From Phytobacter ursingii (GTDB taxonomy: Bacteria; Pseudomonadota; Gammaproteobacteria; Enterobacterales; Enterobacteriaceae), in the NCBI GenBank assembly GCA_901456055.1, contig CABDWT010000016.1, forward strand, positions 62,001-126,000: a stretch of DNA of 64,000 nt, given 5' to 3'. The notes beneath the pieces were generated by a model. That model had not been told where the DNA came from and searched no databases. It was given only the letters and a program-made list of their open reading frames with translations. Positions 41,488 through 51,035 of the stretch are shown one piece after another; the stretch's first letter is position 1, and each line of letters opens with the position of its first letter. Made by a program: the position numbers and the translations under genes.

Positions 41488-42894
41488 ATGTCTGAGTTTG
41501 AAAAAAAGCATCGATTTGCGTTTAACCGACGCAGTTTCCTGACTGCTGGCGCCGCTCTTGCGGCGCTGCCTTTTTTACCGGTCGCTACAGCGCGCGCCGA
41601 CACGGTGGATATCCGTCGCTATCAGACTACCGACTGGCCTGCGGCGTTGAAGCAGGCCTTTAACGACGCGCAAACGGTCGAAATCCCGGAAGGGGTGGTG
41701 TGTGAAAATCTCAATACCGGGGTCTTTATCCCGCCAGGGAAAACGCTGCTGGTGCGAGGGAGTATTAAAAGCAATGGCCGCGGGCGTCTGGTATTGCAGG
41801 ATGGCTGTAAGGTCATCGGCGAGAAGGGCGGTAGCCTGTACAATCTGACGCTGGATGTGCGCGGCTCAGACTGTGTTATTCAGGGATTGAACATGAGCGG
41901 TTATGGCCCGGTGGCGCAAATCTACATCGGTGGTAAAGAGCCGAAGGTGATGCGCAATCTGACCATCGATAACATCACCGTCACGAAAGCTAACTACGCC
42001 ATCCTGCGCCAGGGGTTTCATAATCAGATTATTGGCGCCCGAATCACCAATAGCCACTTTAGCTACCTGCAGGGGGACGCGGTAGAATGGAACGTCGCCA
42101 TTAACGATCGCGATATCCTCATCTCCGACCATGTCATTGATCACATTGACTGTACCAACGGTAAAATCAACTGGGGAATCGGCATTGGGCTGGCGGGCAG
42201 TACCTACGATAACACCTACCCGGAAGATCAGGCGGTGAAGAATTTTGTTGTTGCCAACATCACCGGCAGCAATTGCCGACAACTGGTCCATGTTGAAAAC
42301 GGCAAACATTTTATTATCCGTAACATAAAGGCAGAAAATATTACGCCGGACTTCAGCAAAAAAGCCGGTATTGATAACGCGACGGTGGCGATATATGGCT
42401 GTGACAATTTTGTCATCGATAACGTATCGATGGTCAACAGTGCCGGGATGCTCATCGGCTACGGGGTTATCAAAGGCGATTACCTGTCCATTCCGCAAAA
42501 TTTCAAACTGAACGATATTCACCTGGAAAATGCACAGAATCAGTACAAGCTGCGCGGGATCCAGATTTCGTCCGGTAACGCCACCTCATTTGTGGCCATT
42601 ACCAATCTCAACTTACAGCGGGCAACGCTGGAGTTTCATAACAAGCCGCAGCATCTTTTCCTGAGAAACATCAATGTGATGCAAGAGGCGTCTGTGGGGC
42701 CGGCGCTGAAGCTTAACTTCGATTTACGCAAGGATGTGCGGGGACGCTTTATGGCGCGTCAGGATACCTTGCTTTCGCTGGCCAATATTAAGGCGGTGAA
42801 CGAAAAAGGGCAGAGTTCCGTTGATATCGATCGTATCGATCATCAGGTTGTGAATGTGCAAAATCTGAACTTCCGTTTGCCGGCGAAGCCGTAG
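41488..42894 (+). CDS. wcaM: WcaM, colanic acid biosynthesis protein (Tat-exported beta-helix)
   Basis: The protein has 468 residues (464 in E. coli). A twin-arginine signal with [20 protein letters not shown] (Arg14-Arg15) and a likely cleavage after ATARA shows export to the periplasm by Tat. The remainder is a right-handed parallel beta-helix (pectin-lyase-like repeats such as [20 protein letters not shown]). Its biochemical role in colanic acid is not established. Last gene of the wza-wcaM operon; a hairpin follows. Confidence 0.95.
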   Translation: MSEFEKKHRFAFNRRSFLTAGAALAALPFLPVATARADTVDIRRYQTTDWPAALKQAFNDAQTVEIPEGVVCENLNTGVFIPPGKTLLVRGSIKSNGRGRLVLQDGCKVIGEKGGSLYNLTLDVRGSDCVIQGLNMSGYGPVAQIYIGGKEPKVMRNLTIDNITVTKANYAILRQGFHNQIIGARITNSHFSYLQGDAVEWNVAINDRDILISDHVIDHIDCTNGKINWGIGIGLAGSTYDNTYPEDQAVKNFVVANITGSNCRQLVHVENGKHFIIRNIKAENITPDFSKKAGIDNATVAIYGCDNFVIDNVSMVNSAGMLIGYGVIKGDYLSIPQNFKLNDIHLENAQNQYKLRGIQISSGNATSFVAITNLNLQRATLEFHNKPQHLFLRNINVMQEASVGPALKLNFDLRKDVRGRFMARQDTLLSLANIKAVNEKGQSSVDIDRIDHQVVNVQNLNFRLPAKP

Positions 42895-42923
42895 TGGTAA
42901 GGAGATTGTCATACTTTGCGATG

Positions 42924-42955
42924 AATCCTGGAGACTTTATTTCGCTGCCAGGATT
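42924..42955 (+). terminator. Hairpin downstream of wcaM
   Basis: AATCCTGG (42924-42931) and CCAGGATT (42948-42955) form a perfect 8-bp stem with a 16-base loop, 29 bases after the wcaM stop. No uridine run follows, so termination strength is doubtful; it may be the colanic acid operon 3' end. Confidence 0.4.
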
Positions 42956-43041
42956 ACATCTACAGCAATTATAAGACAATCGGCGTAACATATTTCGCGG
43001 CAACTCGTCCCGTGGACGCTGGCGAAAAGAAGTTGAAGGTC

Positions 43042-43047
43042 TATAAT
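43042..43047 (+). promoter_or_regulatory. Candidate -10 element of galF
   Basis: A perfect TATAAT hexamer 29 bases upstream of the galF start. The matching -35 is poor (CTGGCG at 17-base spacing), so it would need an activator or be weak. The predicted leader is about 22 bases and includes the Shine-Dalgarno AGGTGGAAGG. Confidence 0.4.
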
Positions 43048-43076
43048 TTATCAATCATTTACAGGTGGAAGGCATA

Positions 43077-43970
43077 ATGATTAATTTGAAAGCAGTTATT
43101 CCGGTAGCAGGTTTGGGGATGCATATGCTACCCGCCACCAAAGCAATTCCTAAAGAGATGCTACCTATCGTCGATAAGCCAATGATTCAATACATCGTCG
43201 ACGAAGTTGTTGCTGCAGGGATCAAAGAAATCGTCCTCGTGACTCACTCTTCCAAAAACGCTGTCGAAAACCACTTCGACACCTCCTATGAGCTGGAAGC
43301 GTTACTTGAACAGCGTGTTAAACGTCAACTGTTGGCCGAGGTGCAGTCTATCTGTCCCCCTGGCGTAACAATAATGAACGTTCGTCAGGCACAGCCGCTG
43401 GGCCTGGGGCACTCCATTCTCTGCGCGCGCCCAATTGTTGGTGATAATCCGTTCGTGGTTGTCCTGCCGGATATCATTCTGGATTCCGCTTCTGCCGATC
43501 CGCTGCGTTACAACCTGGCGGCAATGGTTGCCCGTTTCAATGAAACCGGTCGTAGCCAGGTTCTGGCAAAACGCATGAAAGGCGATCTGTCTGAGTACTC
43601 AGTGATTCAGACCAAAGAGCCGCTGGATAGCGAAGGTAAGGTGAGCCGTATCGTCGAGTTCATCGAAAAACCGGATCAGCCGCAAACGCTGGATTCAGAC
43701 CTGATGGCGGTGGGCCGCTATGTACTTTCCTCTGAAATCTGGGCAGAGCTGGAACGTACTGAGCCAGGCGCCTGGGGACGTATTCAGCTAACCGATGCTA
43801 TCGCAGAACTGGCGAAGAAGCAGTCTGTGGATGCGATGCTGATGACCGGCGAGAGCTACGACTGTGGTAAAAAAATGGGTTACATGCAGGCGTTTGTTAA
43901 CTACGGGCTGCGTAATCTGAAAGAAGGTCAAAAATTCCGCGAAAGTATTAAGAAACTTTTGACCCAGTGA
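43077..43970 (+). CDS. galF: GalF, GalU-like UTP-glucose-1-phosphate uridylyltransferase regulator
   Basis: The protein has 297 residues from [20 protein letters not shown], the standard start, with AGGTGGAAGG upstream. It is a paralogue of GalU. The GalU fingerprint [16 protein letters not shown] is changed to [16 protein letters not shown], as in all GalF proteins, which lowers or abolishes activity; GalF may modulate GalU and the UDP-glucose pool. galF conventionally marks the left border of the enterobacterial O-antigen locus. Confidence 0.97.
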   Translation: MINLKAVIPVAGLGMHMLPATKAIPKEMLPIVDKPMIQYIVDEVVAAGIKEIVLVTHSSKNAVENHFDTSYELEALLEQRVKRQLLAEVQSICPPGVTIMNVRQAQPLGLGHSILCARPIVGDNPFVVVLPDIILDSASADPLRYNLAAMVARFNETGRSQVLAKRMKGDLSEYSVIQTKEPLDSEGKVSRIVEFIEKPDQPQTLDSDLMAVGRYVLSSEIWAELERTEPGAWGRIQLTDAIAELAKKQSVDAMLMTGESYDCGKKMGYMQAFVNYGLRNLKEGQKFRESIKKLLTQ

Positions 43971-44384
43971 TGCCTCAGATAAAAAATTAAGAATTAGATA
44001 ATTATAATGGCAGTTGAGAGTGGCAACCGGAAGCACACGTGCTTCAGAACATTCTCGCTGCTTTTTTTATATTTATAATGCCAAATCAACGTATAAGAAA
44101 TAAACGGAACAGAACGCCTCACTTTAATGGTTTGAGATTTTTCTTGTTTCCGTATTGGTTTAAGCAGAAAATGTGTTTTTTAACATTTAGTGCTTGGTAA
44201 TGATTCTCAGTTGCACTACCTGGCGCCTTTCTAATCACATCGTTGGACGTTACGCACAGCACACTGGTAGCTAATGAGCCAGGGGCGGTAGCGTGTCTTG
44301 TTTTTGAATCAATGCCCTGGCTTGAATTTTGCATGTCGGTGCCACAGTAACAACTCGCAAACGCAAAGTAGATGGAATAATCTC
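43971..44384 (+). promoter_or_regulatory. galF-rmlB intergenic region, O-antigen operon leader
   Basis: This 414-base non-coding region contains a short stem GAAGCA/TGCTTC (44030-44045) followed, 16 bases on, by a seven-T run (a doubtful galF terminator). A perfect TATAAT lies at 44074-44079 with no good -35, and the JUMPstart element is at 44257-44295. I see no gene. Transcription starting near 44086 would give a leader of about 300 bases containing ops, the usual O-antigen arrangement. Confidence 0.65.
44257..44295 (+). promoter_or_regulatory. JUMPstart element with ops site upstream of rmlB
   Basis: A 39-base element with the diagnostic blocks CACTGGTAGCTAATGAGCC and AGGGGCGGTAGCGTG. The ops core GGCGGTAG is at 44284-44291, followed by CGT, matching GGCGGTAGnnT. 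It should recruit RfaH and license elongation through the 10.7-kb O-antigen operon. It is closer to the textbook JUMPstart than the wza copy. Confidence 0.92.
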
Positions 44385-45473
44385 GTGAAAATATTGGTCA
44401 CTGGTGGAGCAGGTTTTATCGGGTCTGCTGTCGTTCGTAATATCATTAATAACACTCAGGATTCTGTGGTTAATGTTGATAAATTAACTTATGCGGGCAA
44501 TCTTGAATCGCTGGTTGAAATCGAAAACAGCGCTCGTTATGCTTTTGAATGTGCAGACATTTGTGATGCTGAGGCGATGGCGCGTATTTTCGCCACTCAC
44601 CAGCCTGATGCTGTTATGCACCTGGCTGCAGAAAGCCATGTGGATCGCTCGATCACCGGCCCTGCTGCCTTTATTGAGACAAATATCGTTGGCACCTATG
44701 TGCTGCTTGAAGCCGCACGTAAATACTGGTCTCAACTTGATGAAACAAGAAAAGCCGCGTTCCGCTTTCATCATATTTCAACGGACGAAGTCTACGGCGA
44801 TTTGCCGCATCCTGATGAAGTTCCCGCTGGCACCGCCTTGCCGCTGTTTACTGAAAAAACGCCTTATTCTCCCAGCAGTCCCTATTCCTCATCGAAAGCG
44901 TCCAGCGACCATTTAGTACGTGCATGGCGCCGTACTTACGGCTTGCCGACCCTGGTGACGAATTGCTCTAACAACTACGGTCCGTACCACTTTCCTGAAA
45001 AACTTATTCCGCTGATCATCCTTAATGCATTAGCTGGTAAACCATTACCGGTGTATGGCAATGGGGAGCAAATTCGCGATTGGTTATTTGTTGAAGATCA
45101 TGCACGCGCTTTATATAAGGTTGTGACTGAGGGGGTTGCGGGTGAGACTTACAATATCGGTGGCCACAATGAGCGTAAGAATATTGAAGTCGTAAATACT
45201 ATTTGTACTATTCTGGACGATATCATTACTGCGAAACCTAATAATATTAGTAGCTTTGCAGAATTAATTACTTATGTCACCGACCGTCCGGGCCATGACC
45301 TGCGTTACGCCATTGATGCGAGCAAAATAAAAGATGAACTAGGCTGGGTACCGCAGGAGACTTTTGAATCAGGTATCCGTAAAACGGTTGAATGGTATTT
45401 AACTAACAAGGATTGGTGGCAGCGTGTGATGGATGGGTCATATGCTGGTGAACGCCTGGGGCTTGCAGAATAA
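44385..45473 (+). CDS. rmlB: dTDP-glucose 4,6-dehydratase
   Basis: The protein has 362 residues from a GTG start ([17 protein letters not shown]); GATGGAA lies upstream, and the longer in-frame extension overlaps the JUMPstart leader and is not family-like. It makes dTDP-4-keto-6-deoxy-D-glucose from dTDP-glucose using bound NAD. The Rossmann motif GGAGFIGS is at the N-terminus, the catalytic [14 protein letters not shown] contains the Asp-Glu pair, and [12 protein letters not shown] has Tyr-X3-Lys. First gene of the O-antigen operon. Its product is the likely branch point for rhamnose and for the VioA-like aminotransferase product. Confidence 0.97.
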   Translation: MKILVTGGAGFIGSAVVRNIINNTQDSVVNVDKLTYAGNLESLVEIENSARYAFECADICDAEAMARIFATHQPDAVMHLAAESHVDRSITGPAAFIETNIVGTYVLLEAARKYWSQLDETRKAAFRFHHISTDEVYGDLPHPDEVPAGTALPLFTEKTPYSPSSPYSSSKASSDHLVRAWRRTYGLPTLVTNCSNNYGPYHFPEKLIPLIILNALAGKPLPVYGNGEQIRDWLFVEDHARALYKVVTEGVAGETYNIGGHNERKNIEVVNTICTILDDIITAKPNNISSFAELITYVTDRPGHDLRYAIDASKIKDELGWVPQETFESGIRKTVEWYLTNKDWWQRVMDGSYAGERLGLAE

Positions 45474-45488
45474 AATTATAAGGACGGA

Positions 45489-46358
45489 ATGATGAAAGGT
45501 ATTGTATTAGCAGGCGGTTCCGGAACTCGCCTTTATCCAATTACTCAGGGTGTGTCAAAACAGTTGTTGCCAGTGTACGACAAACCGATGATTTTTTACC
45601 CTATCTCTGTGCTGATGCTGGCAGGTATTCGTGACATCCTGATTATCACAACGCCGGAAGATATGGCATCGTTCCGGCGTTTATTAGGCGATGGCTCGCA
45701 GTTTGGTATCCGTTTTTCCTATGAAGTGCAGCCTTCGCCGGACGGCCTGGCGCAGGCGTTTATCATTGGCGAAGAATTTATTAATAACGAGCCATGTGCG
45801 CTGGTGTTGGGCGATAACATCTATTTTGGTCAAAGCTTCGGTAAGAAACTGGAAACCGCAGCACAGTTAACCTCTGGTGCAATGGTATTCGGTTATCAGG
45901 TACAGGATCCGGAACGTTTTGGTGTTGTGGAATTTGATGAAAATTACACCGCGTTATCCATTGAGGAAAAACCACTTAAACCAAAATCCAATTGGGCAGT
46001 GACCGGCCTCTATTTTTACGACAAAAATGTCGTCGAAATGGCAAAACAGGTGAAACCTTCAGCACGCGGTGAACTGGAGATTACTACACTGAATCAGATG
46101 TATCTGGATCGTGGTGAATTGCAGGTTGAACTGCTGGGGCGTGGATTTGCCTGGCTTGATACCGGAACCCATGACAGCCTGGTCGAAGCATCGCAATTTA
46201 TTCATACCATTGAGAAACGGCAGGGCATGAAAGTCGCCTGTCTTGAAGAAATTGCGTTCCGTAAAGGCTGGTTAAGCAAAGACCAACTAGCTGAGCAAGC
46301 AAAAAAAATGGCGAAAAATGATTATGGCCGTTATTTAAATATGCTGATTAACGAATAG
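45489..46358 (+). CDS. rmlA: Glucose-1-phosphate thymidylyltransferase
   Basis: The protein has 289 residues; two ATGs are adjacent (45489 and 45492). The nucleotidyltransferase signature [20 protein letters not shown] is followed by [22 protein letters not shown] and EEKPLKPKS. It condenses dTTP and glucose-1-phosphate to dTDP-glucose, the step before RmlB. It is allosterically inhibited by dTDP-rhamnose in the family. It lies 15 bases after rmlB. Confidence 0.97.
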   Translation: MMKGIVLAGGSGTRLYPITQGVSKQLLPVYDKPMIFYPISVLMLAGIRDILIITTPEDMASFRRLLGDGSQFGIRFSYEVQPSPDGLAQAFIIGEEFINNEPCALVLGDNIYFGQSFGKKLETAAQLTSGAMVFGYQVQDPERFGVVEFDENYTALSIEEKPLKPKSNWAVTGLYFYDKNVVEMAKQVKPSARGELEITTLNQMYLDRGELQVELLGRGFAWLDTGTHDSLVEASQFIHTIEKRQGMKVACLEEIAFRKGWLSKDQLAEQAKKMAKNDYGRYLNMLINE

Positions 46359-46382
46359 TTCACTTAAACGAATTGATAAATC

Positions 46383-47270
46383 ATGAATATTCTACTTTTC
46401 GGTAAAACAGGCCAGGTTGGATGGGAATTACAGCGTTCATTAAATACGCTGGGTAATGTCGTTGCGCTTGATTCACGCGATACATCATACTGTGCGGATT
46501 TTACGAATCTCACTGGCCTGGCTGATACCGTTGCAACATTAAGACCAGACATTGTTGTTAATGCTGCTGCATATACTGCTGTTGATCGCGCTGAAAGCGA
46601 AAAAGAATTGGCGGCGCTGGTAAATGCATCTGCGGTTGAAGTTCTGGCTAAAAGCACTGCAAAGATCGGTGCGACATTGGTGCATTACTCTACGGACTAT
46701 GTGTTTGATGGTAACGGAAGCCATTTTCGCACAGAGGACGAAGAAACTGCGCCGATCAATTGGTATGGTCAGACTAAGCGAGACGGAGAGTTGGCCATTT
46801 TGGCGAATAATCCTCGTCATCTTATTCTGCGTACCAGTTGGGTTTATGCCTCCCGAGGTAGTAATTTTATTAAAACAATGCTGCGTCTGGGTAGCCAAAA
46901 CACGTCACTGAAAATCATTGATGACCAATTTGGCGCACCAACCGGTGCTGAATTGATTGCCGATTGTTCGGCATTAGCATTACGACAACTTTCGTCTTCT
47001 CCTTCGTTATTTGGTATTTACCACTTAGTCGCCAGTGGTTCTACGACATGGTATGAATTTGCCAGGTTTATTTTTGATACAGCAAGAGAGCTTGGCTATG
47101 AATTATCGCTTGAAGAAATGCTGGCTATTTCTTCTGATGAATATAAAACCCCAGCGAAACGTCCTCTGAATTCACGACTGGATAATAATAAGTTTAAATT
47201 AAAAATGAATGTTAACTTACCCGACTGGAAAGATGGGGTAGTTCGGGTCTTGTCAGAATTAAAAGGTTAA
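46383..47270 (+). CDS. rmlD: dTDP-4-dehydrorhamnose reductase
   Basis: The protein has 295 residues. An SDR enzyme that performs the last step to dTDP-L-rhamnose with NAD(P)H: MNILLFGKTGQVGWELQRSL, YSTDYVFDGNGSHFRTEDEE, and Tyr-X3-Lys in INWYGQTKRDGE. The rml genes are in the order B-A-D, with C displaced two genes downstream by a glycosyltransferase. It is AT-richer toward its 3' end than rmlB, marking entry into the variable part of the locus. Confidence 0.96.
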   Translation: MNILLFGKTGQVGWELQRSLNTLGNVVALDSRDTSYCADFTNLTGLADTVATLRPDIVVNAAAYTAVDRAESEKELAALVNASAVEVLAKSTAKIGATLVHYSTDYVFDGNGSHFRTEDEETAPINWYGQTKRDGELAILANNPRHLILRTSWVYASRGSNFIKTMLRLGSQNTSLKIIDDQFGAPTGAELIADCSALALRQLSSSPSLFGIYHLVASGSTTWYEFARFIFDTARELGYELSLEEMLAISSDEYKTPAKRPLNSRLDNNKFKLKMNVNLPDWKDGVVRVLSELKG

Positions 47271-47282
47271 CCCTATTAGAAT

Positions 47283-48260
47283 GTGTATACAAAAATGATA
47301 GATGAAAAAAAAGCCAGCGATGAGTTGAGTCAAATTACTCAATCATCTGTTGCGATTATACTTTGCACATATAATGGTGAGGAGTATATTGAACAGCAAT
47401 TAGAATCCATTATTGCGCAAACTATCTTGAATTGGACAATTTTTGCTTCCGATGATGGTTCGACTGATGCTACTCTTAGCATATTAGAAAAATATCAGAA
47501 AATACTTGGTAGTAATAAATTAGTTATTCTCAAAGGACCCAAAAAAGGTTTTGCATGGAATTTTCTTTCTGCGCTCAAATATACGCCAGAAAGCTTTCAG
47601 TATTATGCTTTTTGTGACCAGGATGATATCTGGTTATCGAACAAGTTAGAAACGGGAGTTCGCTGCCTTCGGCAATATAATGCCAATGTACCTGGGATTC
47701 ACTGTGGTCGTACGGCCTTAGTTGATGAAAATGGTCAACGTTATGGCATGTCATATTTATTTGAAAGGAAGCCTTCTTTCAAAAATGCATTAATGCAAAA
47801 TATTGCTGGTGGCAACACAATGCTGCTAAATCATGCAGCAAAGAAAATTATTGCTGAGACACCAGATGATTGTGACATTATTTCACATGACTGGTGGGTC
47901 TATATAGTTATTGCGGGCTGCGGTGGTAATATTATTTATGATCCTGTCCCGACTCTGCTCTACCGACAGCATGCCAGCAATGTGATTGGCTCCAATATAT
48001 CATTCTTTTCTAAACTTTATCGCATTCGCCGTTTCTTCAGTGGTGATTTCCGCATCTGGAGCGATAAAAATCTCCGCGCATTACAGCATTTCGAGACAAA
48101 ATTGACGGAAGAAAACCGCAGTATATTGACTCGCTTTTCGAAAGCGCGAAATGACAAGTTAATACCTCGTATAATCACGTTCGCTGACATTGGTTTCTAT
48201 CGTCAAACCTTATCCGGGACCATTGCATTAATGCTGGGCATTATCTTTAAGAAAATCTAA
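47283..48260 (+). CDS. GT2 glycosyltransferase, probable rhamnosyltransferase
   Basis: About 325 residues; the start is uncertain (GTG 47283 or ATG 47295, neither with a good Shine-Dalgarno). GT-A/GT2 motifs: SVAIILCTYNGEEYIEQQLE, FASDDGSTDATL and CDQDDIWLSNK (DxD-type metal site), and a short C-terminal hydrophobic segment (TIALMLGIIF) common in O-antigen rhamnosyltransferases. Its location between rmlD and rmlC supports use of dTDP-L-rhamnose. Donor and linkage are inference. Strongly AT-biased codon use compared with flanking housekeeping genes suggests horizontal origin. Confidence 0.85.
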   Translation: MYTKMIDEKKASDELSQITQSSVAIILCTYNGEEYIEQQLESIIAQTILNWTIFASDDGSTDATLSILEKYQKILGSNKLVILKGPKKGFAWNFLSALKYTPESFQYYAFCDQDDIWLSNKLETGVRCLRQYNANVPGIHCGRTALVDENGQRYGMSYLFERKPSFKNALMQNIAGGNTMLLNHAAKKIIAETPDDCDIISHDWWVYIVIAGCGGNIIYDPVPTLLYRQHASNVIGSNISFFSKLYRIRRFFSGDFRIWSDKNLRALQHFETKLTEENRSILTRFSKARNDKLIPRIITFADIGFYRQTLSGTIALMLGIIFKKI

Positions 48261-48311
48261 GAACTGTTATGTACGTTCTGGTAAACATGGCAAGTATTTA
48301 AAGGTAAAGTA

Positions 48312-48857
48312 ATGAAATTAGTATCTACAAAAATTCCTGATTTATATATTATTGAACCAACAGTATTTGGCGATGAACGTGGTTTTTTCTTCGAAAGCTA
48401 TAATCATAAAAAATTCGAAGAACTTATTGGGAAACATGTCGAATTTGTTCAGGATAACCATTCTTGTTCGACAAAAAATGTCCTGCGTGGTTTGCACTTT
48501 CAGTCTCAACCTTTTGCACAGGGTAAACTGGTGCGTTGTATCAGAGGCGAAGTTTATGATGTTGCTGTTGATATCCGTAAAGGCTCTGCCACGTTTGGTC
48601 AATGGGTCGGCGTAGAGTTGTCTGCCGAGAACAAACGCATGTTTTGGATCCCGGAAGGTTTCGCTCATGGTTTTTATACGCGCTCTGACGTTGCTGAATT
48701 CCTTTATAAAACGACCAATTATTATTCACCAACTCATGAACATGGGATTATTTGGAATGATCCCGACCTTAATATTGATTGGAAAAATACCGGACAACCG
48801 ATTTTATCGCAAAAAGATCTGATACTGCCTACGCTTCATGATAGCGAGGTATTCTAA
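48312..48857 (+). CDS. rmlC: dTDP-4-dehydrorhamnose 3,5-epimerase
   Basis: The protein has 181 residues. Cupin-fold RmlC: FGDERGFFFESYNHKKFEEL, the catalytic-His region NVLRGLHFQSQPFAQGKLV, the Asp of VYDVAVDIRKGSATFGQWVG and the conserved tyrosine in FLYKTTNYYSP. It double-epimerises dTDP-4-keto-6-deoxyglucose for RmlD. It is separated from rmlBAD by one glycosyltransferase gene. The last base of its stop codon is the first base of the wzm ATG (TAATG). Confidence 0.96.
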   Translation: MKLVSTKIPDLYIIEPTVFGDERGFFFESYNHKKFEELIGKHVEFVQDNHSCSTKNVLRGLHFQSQPFAQGKLVRCIRGEVYDVAVDIRKGSATFGQWVGVELSAENKRMFWIPEGFAHGFYTRSDVAEFLYKTTNYYSPTHEHGIIWNDPDLNIDWKNTGQPILSQKDLILPTLHDSEVF

Positions 48858-49678
48858 TGTTAAAGAACTATAATAGTTCACCGCTAGCTATGGTTCGTAG
48901 CTTTTTTGAAAACAGGATGTTAATTCTGGCTTTGACAAAAAGAGATATTGCTGGCCGCTACCAGAACTCTTTTTTAGGGCTGATTTGGGCATTTCTTAAT
49001 CCCATCTTTATGCTCGCTGTCTATACATTTATATTCAGCGTTGTTTTTAAGGCTCGTTGGTCTGGTGGCGGAGATTCCAAAGCTGAATTTGCACTCATGC
49101 TTTTTGCTGGATTGATCGTTTTTAATATTTTTGCCGAGTGTTTTAACAAAGCACCGGCAACAATTCTTGTTAATGCAAATTATGTTAAAAAAGTAATCTT
49201 TCCATTAGAAATTCTTCCATGGATTAGCCTGTTCGCGGCATTATTCCATGCCGCTATTTGTGTAGTAGTATGGCTCCTGTTCTACGTATGTGCGATCGGT
49301 GTTCCTCATATCACGGTTTTGCTGTTGCCGATGGTTTTATTACCGCTATGTCTGTTAGTGCTTGGATTGTCGTGGTTGCTTGCCGCACTTGGCACCTATC
49401 TACGAGATATTGCTCAAGTGGCGGTCTTGTTGACAACAATTATTATGTTTATGTCTCCGATATTCTATCCAATTGAAGCCCTGCCCGTACGAATTCAAGG
49501 ATTTCTTAAGTGGAATCCATTGTCACTAGCAATCAGTGGAATTCGTGATGTGCTTTATTTTGGTCGTGTTCCAGCTCTTGCTGATTATGTCATTTATCTC
49601 ATTTCTTGTACTTTCGTAGCTTGGCTTGGTTTTATGTGTTTCCAAAAAATGAGAAAAGGATTTGCAGATGTGCTCTGA
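48857..49678 (+). CDS. wzm: Wzm, O-antigen ABC exporter permease
   Basis: The protein has 273 residues, the typical ABC-2 permease length. Six TM helices are visible, with the N-terminal interfacial segment LTKRDIAGRYQNSFLGLIWA and the motif FMSPIFYPIEALP near residue 200. With Wzt it moves the finished, undecaprenyl-linked O-polysaccharide across the inner membrane. Its presence, with no wzx or wzy in the locus, defines an ABC-transporter-dependent O antigen. Translation is coupled to rmlC through TAATG. Confidence 0.94.
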   Translation: MLKNYNSSPLAMVRSFFENRMLILALTKRDIAGRYQNSFLGLIWAFLNPIFMLAVYTFIFSVVFKARWSGGGDSKAEFALMLFAGLIVFNIFAECFNKAPATILVNANYVKKVIFPLEILPWISLFAALFHAAICVVVWLLFYVCAIGVPHITVLLLPMVLLPLCLLVLGLSWLLAALGTYLRDIAQVAVLLTTIIMFMSPIFYPIEALPVRIQGFLKWNPLSLAISGIRDVLYFGRVPALADYVIYLISCTFVAWLGFMCFQKMRKGFADVL

Positions 49679-49694
49679 ACATAATAAGGACAAT

Positions 49695-51035
49695 ATGTCT
49701 TTGGTTAAGGCGATCGAAGTAAAAAATGTTAGCAAATGCTATCATATTTATGAAAAACCTCGCGACCGCCTTATGCAAATGCTTTCGAAGAATAAAAAAT
49801 ATTATAAAGAATTTTGGGCATTGAGAGACATTACTTTCGATATTCAGAAAGGGGAAACGGTTGGTATTATTGGTCGTAATGGTTCCGGTAAATCAACATT
49901 ACTGCAAATTATTTGCGGTACACTCAATGCAACGGAAGGTGAAGTAAAAAGCCATGGCCGAATCGCAGCATTATTGGAATTAGGTTCCGGATTCAACCCT
50001 GAATTTACCGGTGATGAAAATATTTACATGAATGGCGCAATTCTCGGCCTTAGCCGGCAGGAGATGGAGGCGCGTTATGATGATATTATCTCCTTTGCTG
50101 ATATTGGAGATTTTATTCATCAACCTGTGAAGAATTATAGTAGTGGTATGCAGGTCAGGCTGGCATTTTCTGTAGCAATCCATGTCGATCCTGAAATTTT
50201 AGTAGTCGATGAGGCCCTTTCTGTTGGCGATGCTTATTTTCAGGCAAAGTGCGCCCGGGCAATAGCCAAAATTATTGAAAAGGGAACAACTATTCTCTTT
50301 GTAAGCCATGACATCTCTGCAGTAAAATCGCTGTGTTCACGTGCGGTGCTAATGGAACATGGCAATATAAAATATTTTGGTGACGTTAATACGGCAATAG
50401 AAAAATATTACTCCGGATTAGTTGCTGAAAATAATCAACAGCCTGTCGTCACTGTTGAGGATGAAAACGATGACCAACCAGCTGTTACCGTGGACATTAA
50501 TGTCATCAAAGATCATTTCAACGATGGCAAAGTAAATTTCGATAAAATTGCTACTTTCCAACGTATTTCACAAGGAAACGCCGAATTTTATAACGTCCAG
50601 TTACTTAATCATGAAGGTAATCGCCGGGAAGTTTTCGATTTCGGCGAAACAGTAACCTTAAGGCAAATTCTTAAAGTAAATAAAGACCTTCCTAAAATTT
50701 CTCTCGGATATCATATCCGTGATAAAAATGGTTTTGATATTGTTTATAGCGATACATTTATCGAAAACAAATATGAAATGCCAGAATTGTCGGATCTGAA
50801 GGGAGGTGATGTTTTTTGCATTGATTGGCAGTTTAAATTGAATATTCGTGAAGGAAGCTATGTGATCTCTTCAATGGCATCTGTCCCTGGGAATCCTGCT
50901 ATAGGAGACGTCCAGGTTCAGGATTTTGTGCCAATTTCATTCACGTTCAATGTCTCAAAAGGGCAAGCCTTCCCAATATACGGCATGGTCCATTGGGATA
51001 ATGAAGTTAGCATTAAGAAGGTGACCAATGATTAA
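49695..51035 (+). CDS. wzt: Wzt, O-antigen ABC exporter ATPase with C-terminal carbohydrate-recognition extension
   Basis: The protein has 446 residues from MSLVKAIEVKNVSKCYHIYE, with AAGGA four bases upstream; a start 11 codons earlier overlaps wzm and is less likely. The ATPase part (about 1-245) has Walker A IIGRNGSGKSTL, ABC signature YSSGMQVRLAF, Walker B EILVVDEALSVGD and H-loop FVSHD. A linker with a tandem repeat (QQPVVTVEDEN, DDQPAVTVDIN) leads to a C-terminal beta-sandwich-like region (about 290-446) of the Wzt_C type. In E. coli O8/O9a such a domain binds the capped non-reducing end and makes export depend on capping. Confidence 0.94.
   Translation: MSLVKAIEVKNVSKCYHIYEKPRDRLMQMLSKNKKYYKEFWALRDITFDIQKGETVGIIGRNGSGKSTLLQIICGTLNATEGEVKSHGRIAALLELGSGFNPEFTGDENIYMNGAILGLSRQEMEARYDDIISFADIGDFIHQPVKNYSSGMQVRLAFSVAIHVDPEILVVDEALSVGDAYFQAKCARAIAKIIEKGTTILFVSHDISAVKSLCSRAVLMEHGNIKYFGDVNTAIEKYYSGLVAENNQQPVVTVEDENDDQPAVTVDINVIKDHFNDGKVNFDKIATFQRISQGNAEFYNVQLLNHEGNRREVFDFGETVTLRQILKVNKDLPKISLGYHIRDKNGFDIVYSDTFIENKYEMPELSDLKGGDVFCIDWQFKLNIREGSYVISSMASVPGNPAIGDVQVQDFVPISFTFNVSKGQAFPIYGMVHWDNEVSIKKVTND

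Noticed and set aside
44298-44384. A 29-codon in-frame extension of rmlB starting inside the leader
   Set aside because: It begins just after the JUMPstart, has no family similarity, and the GTG at 44385 gives the exact conserved N-terminus VKILVTGG.
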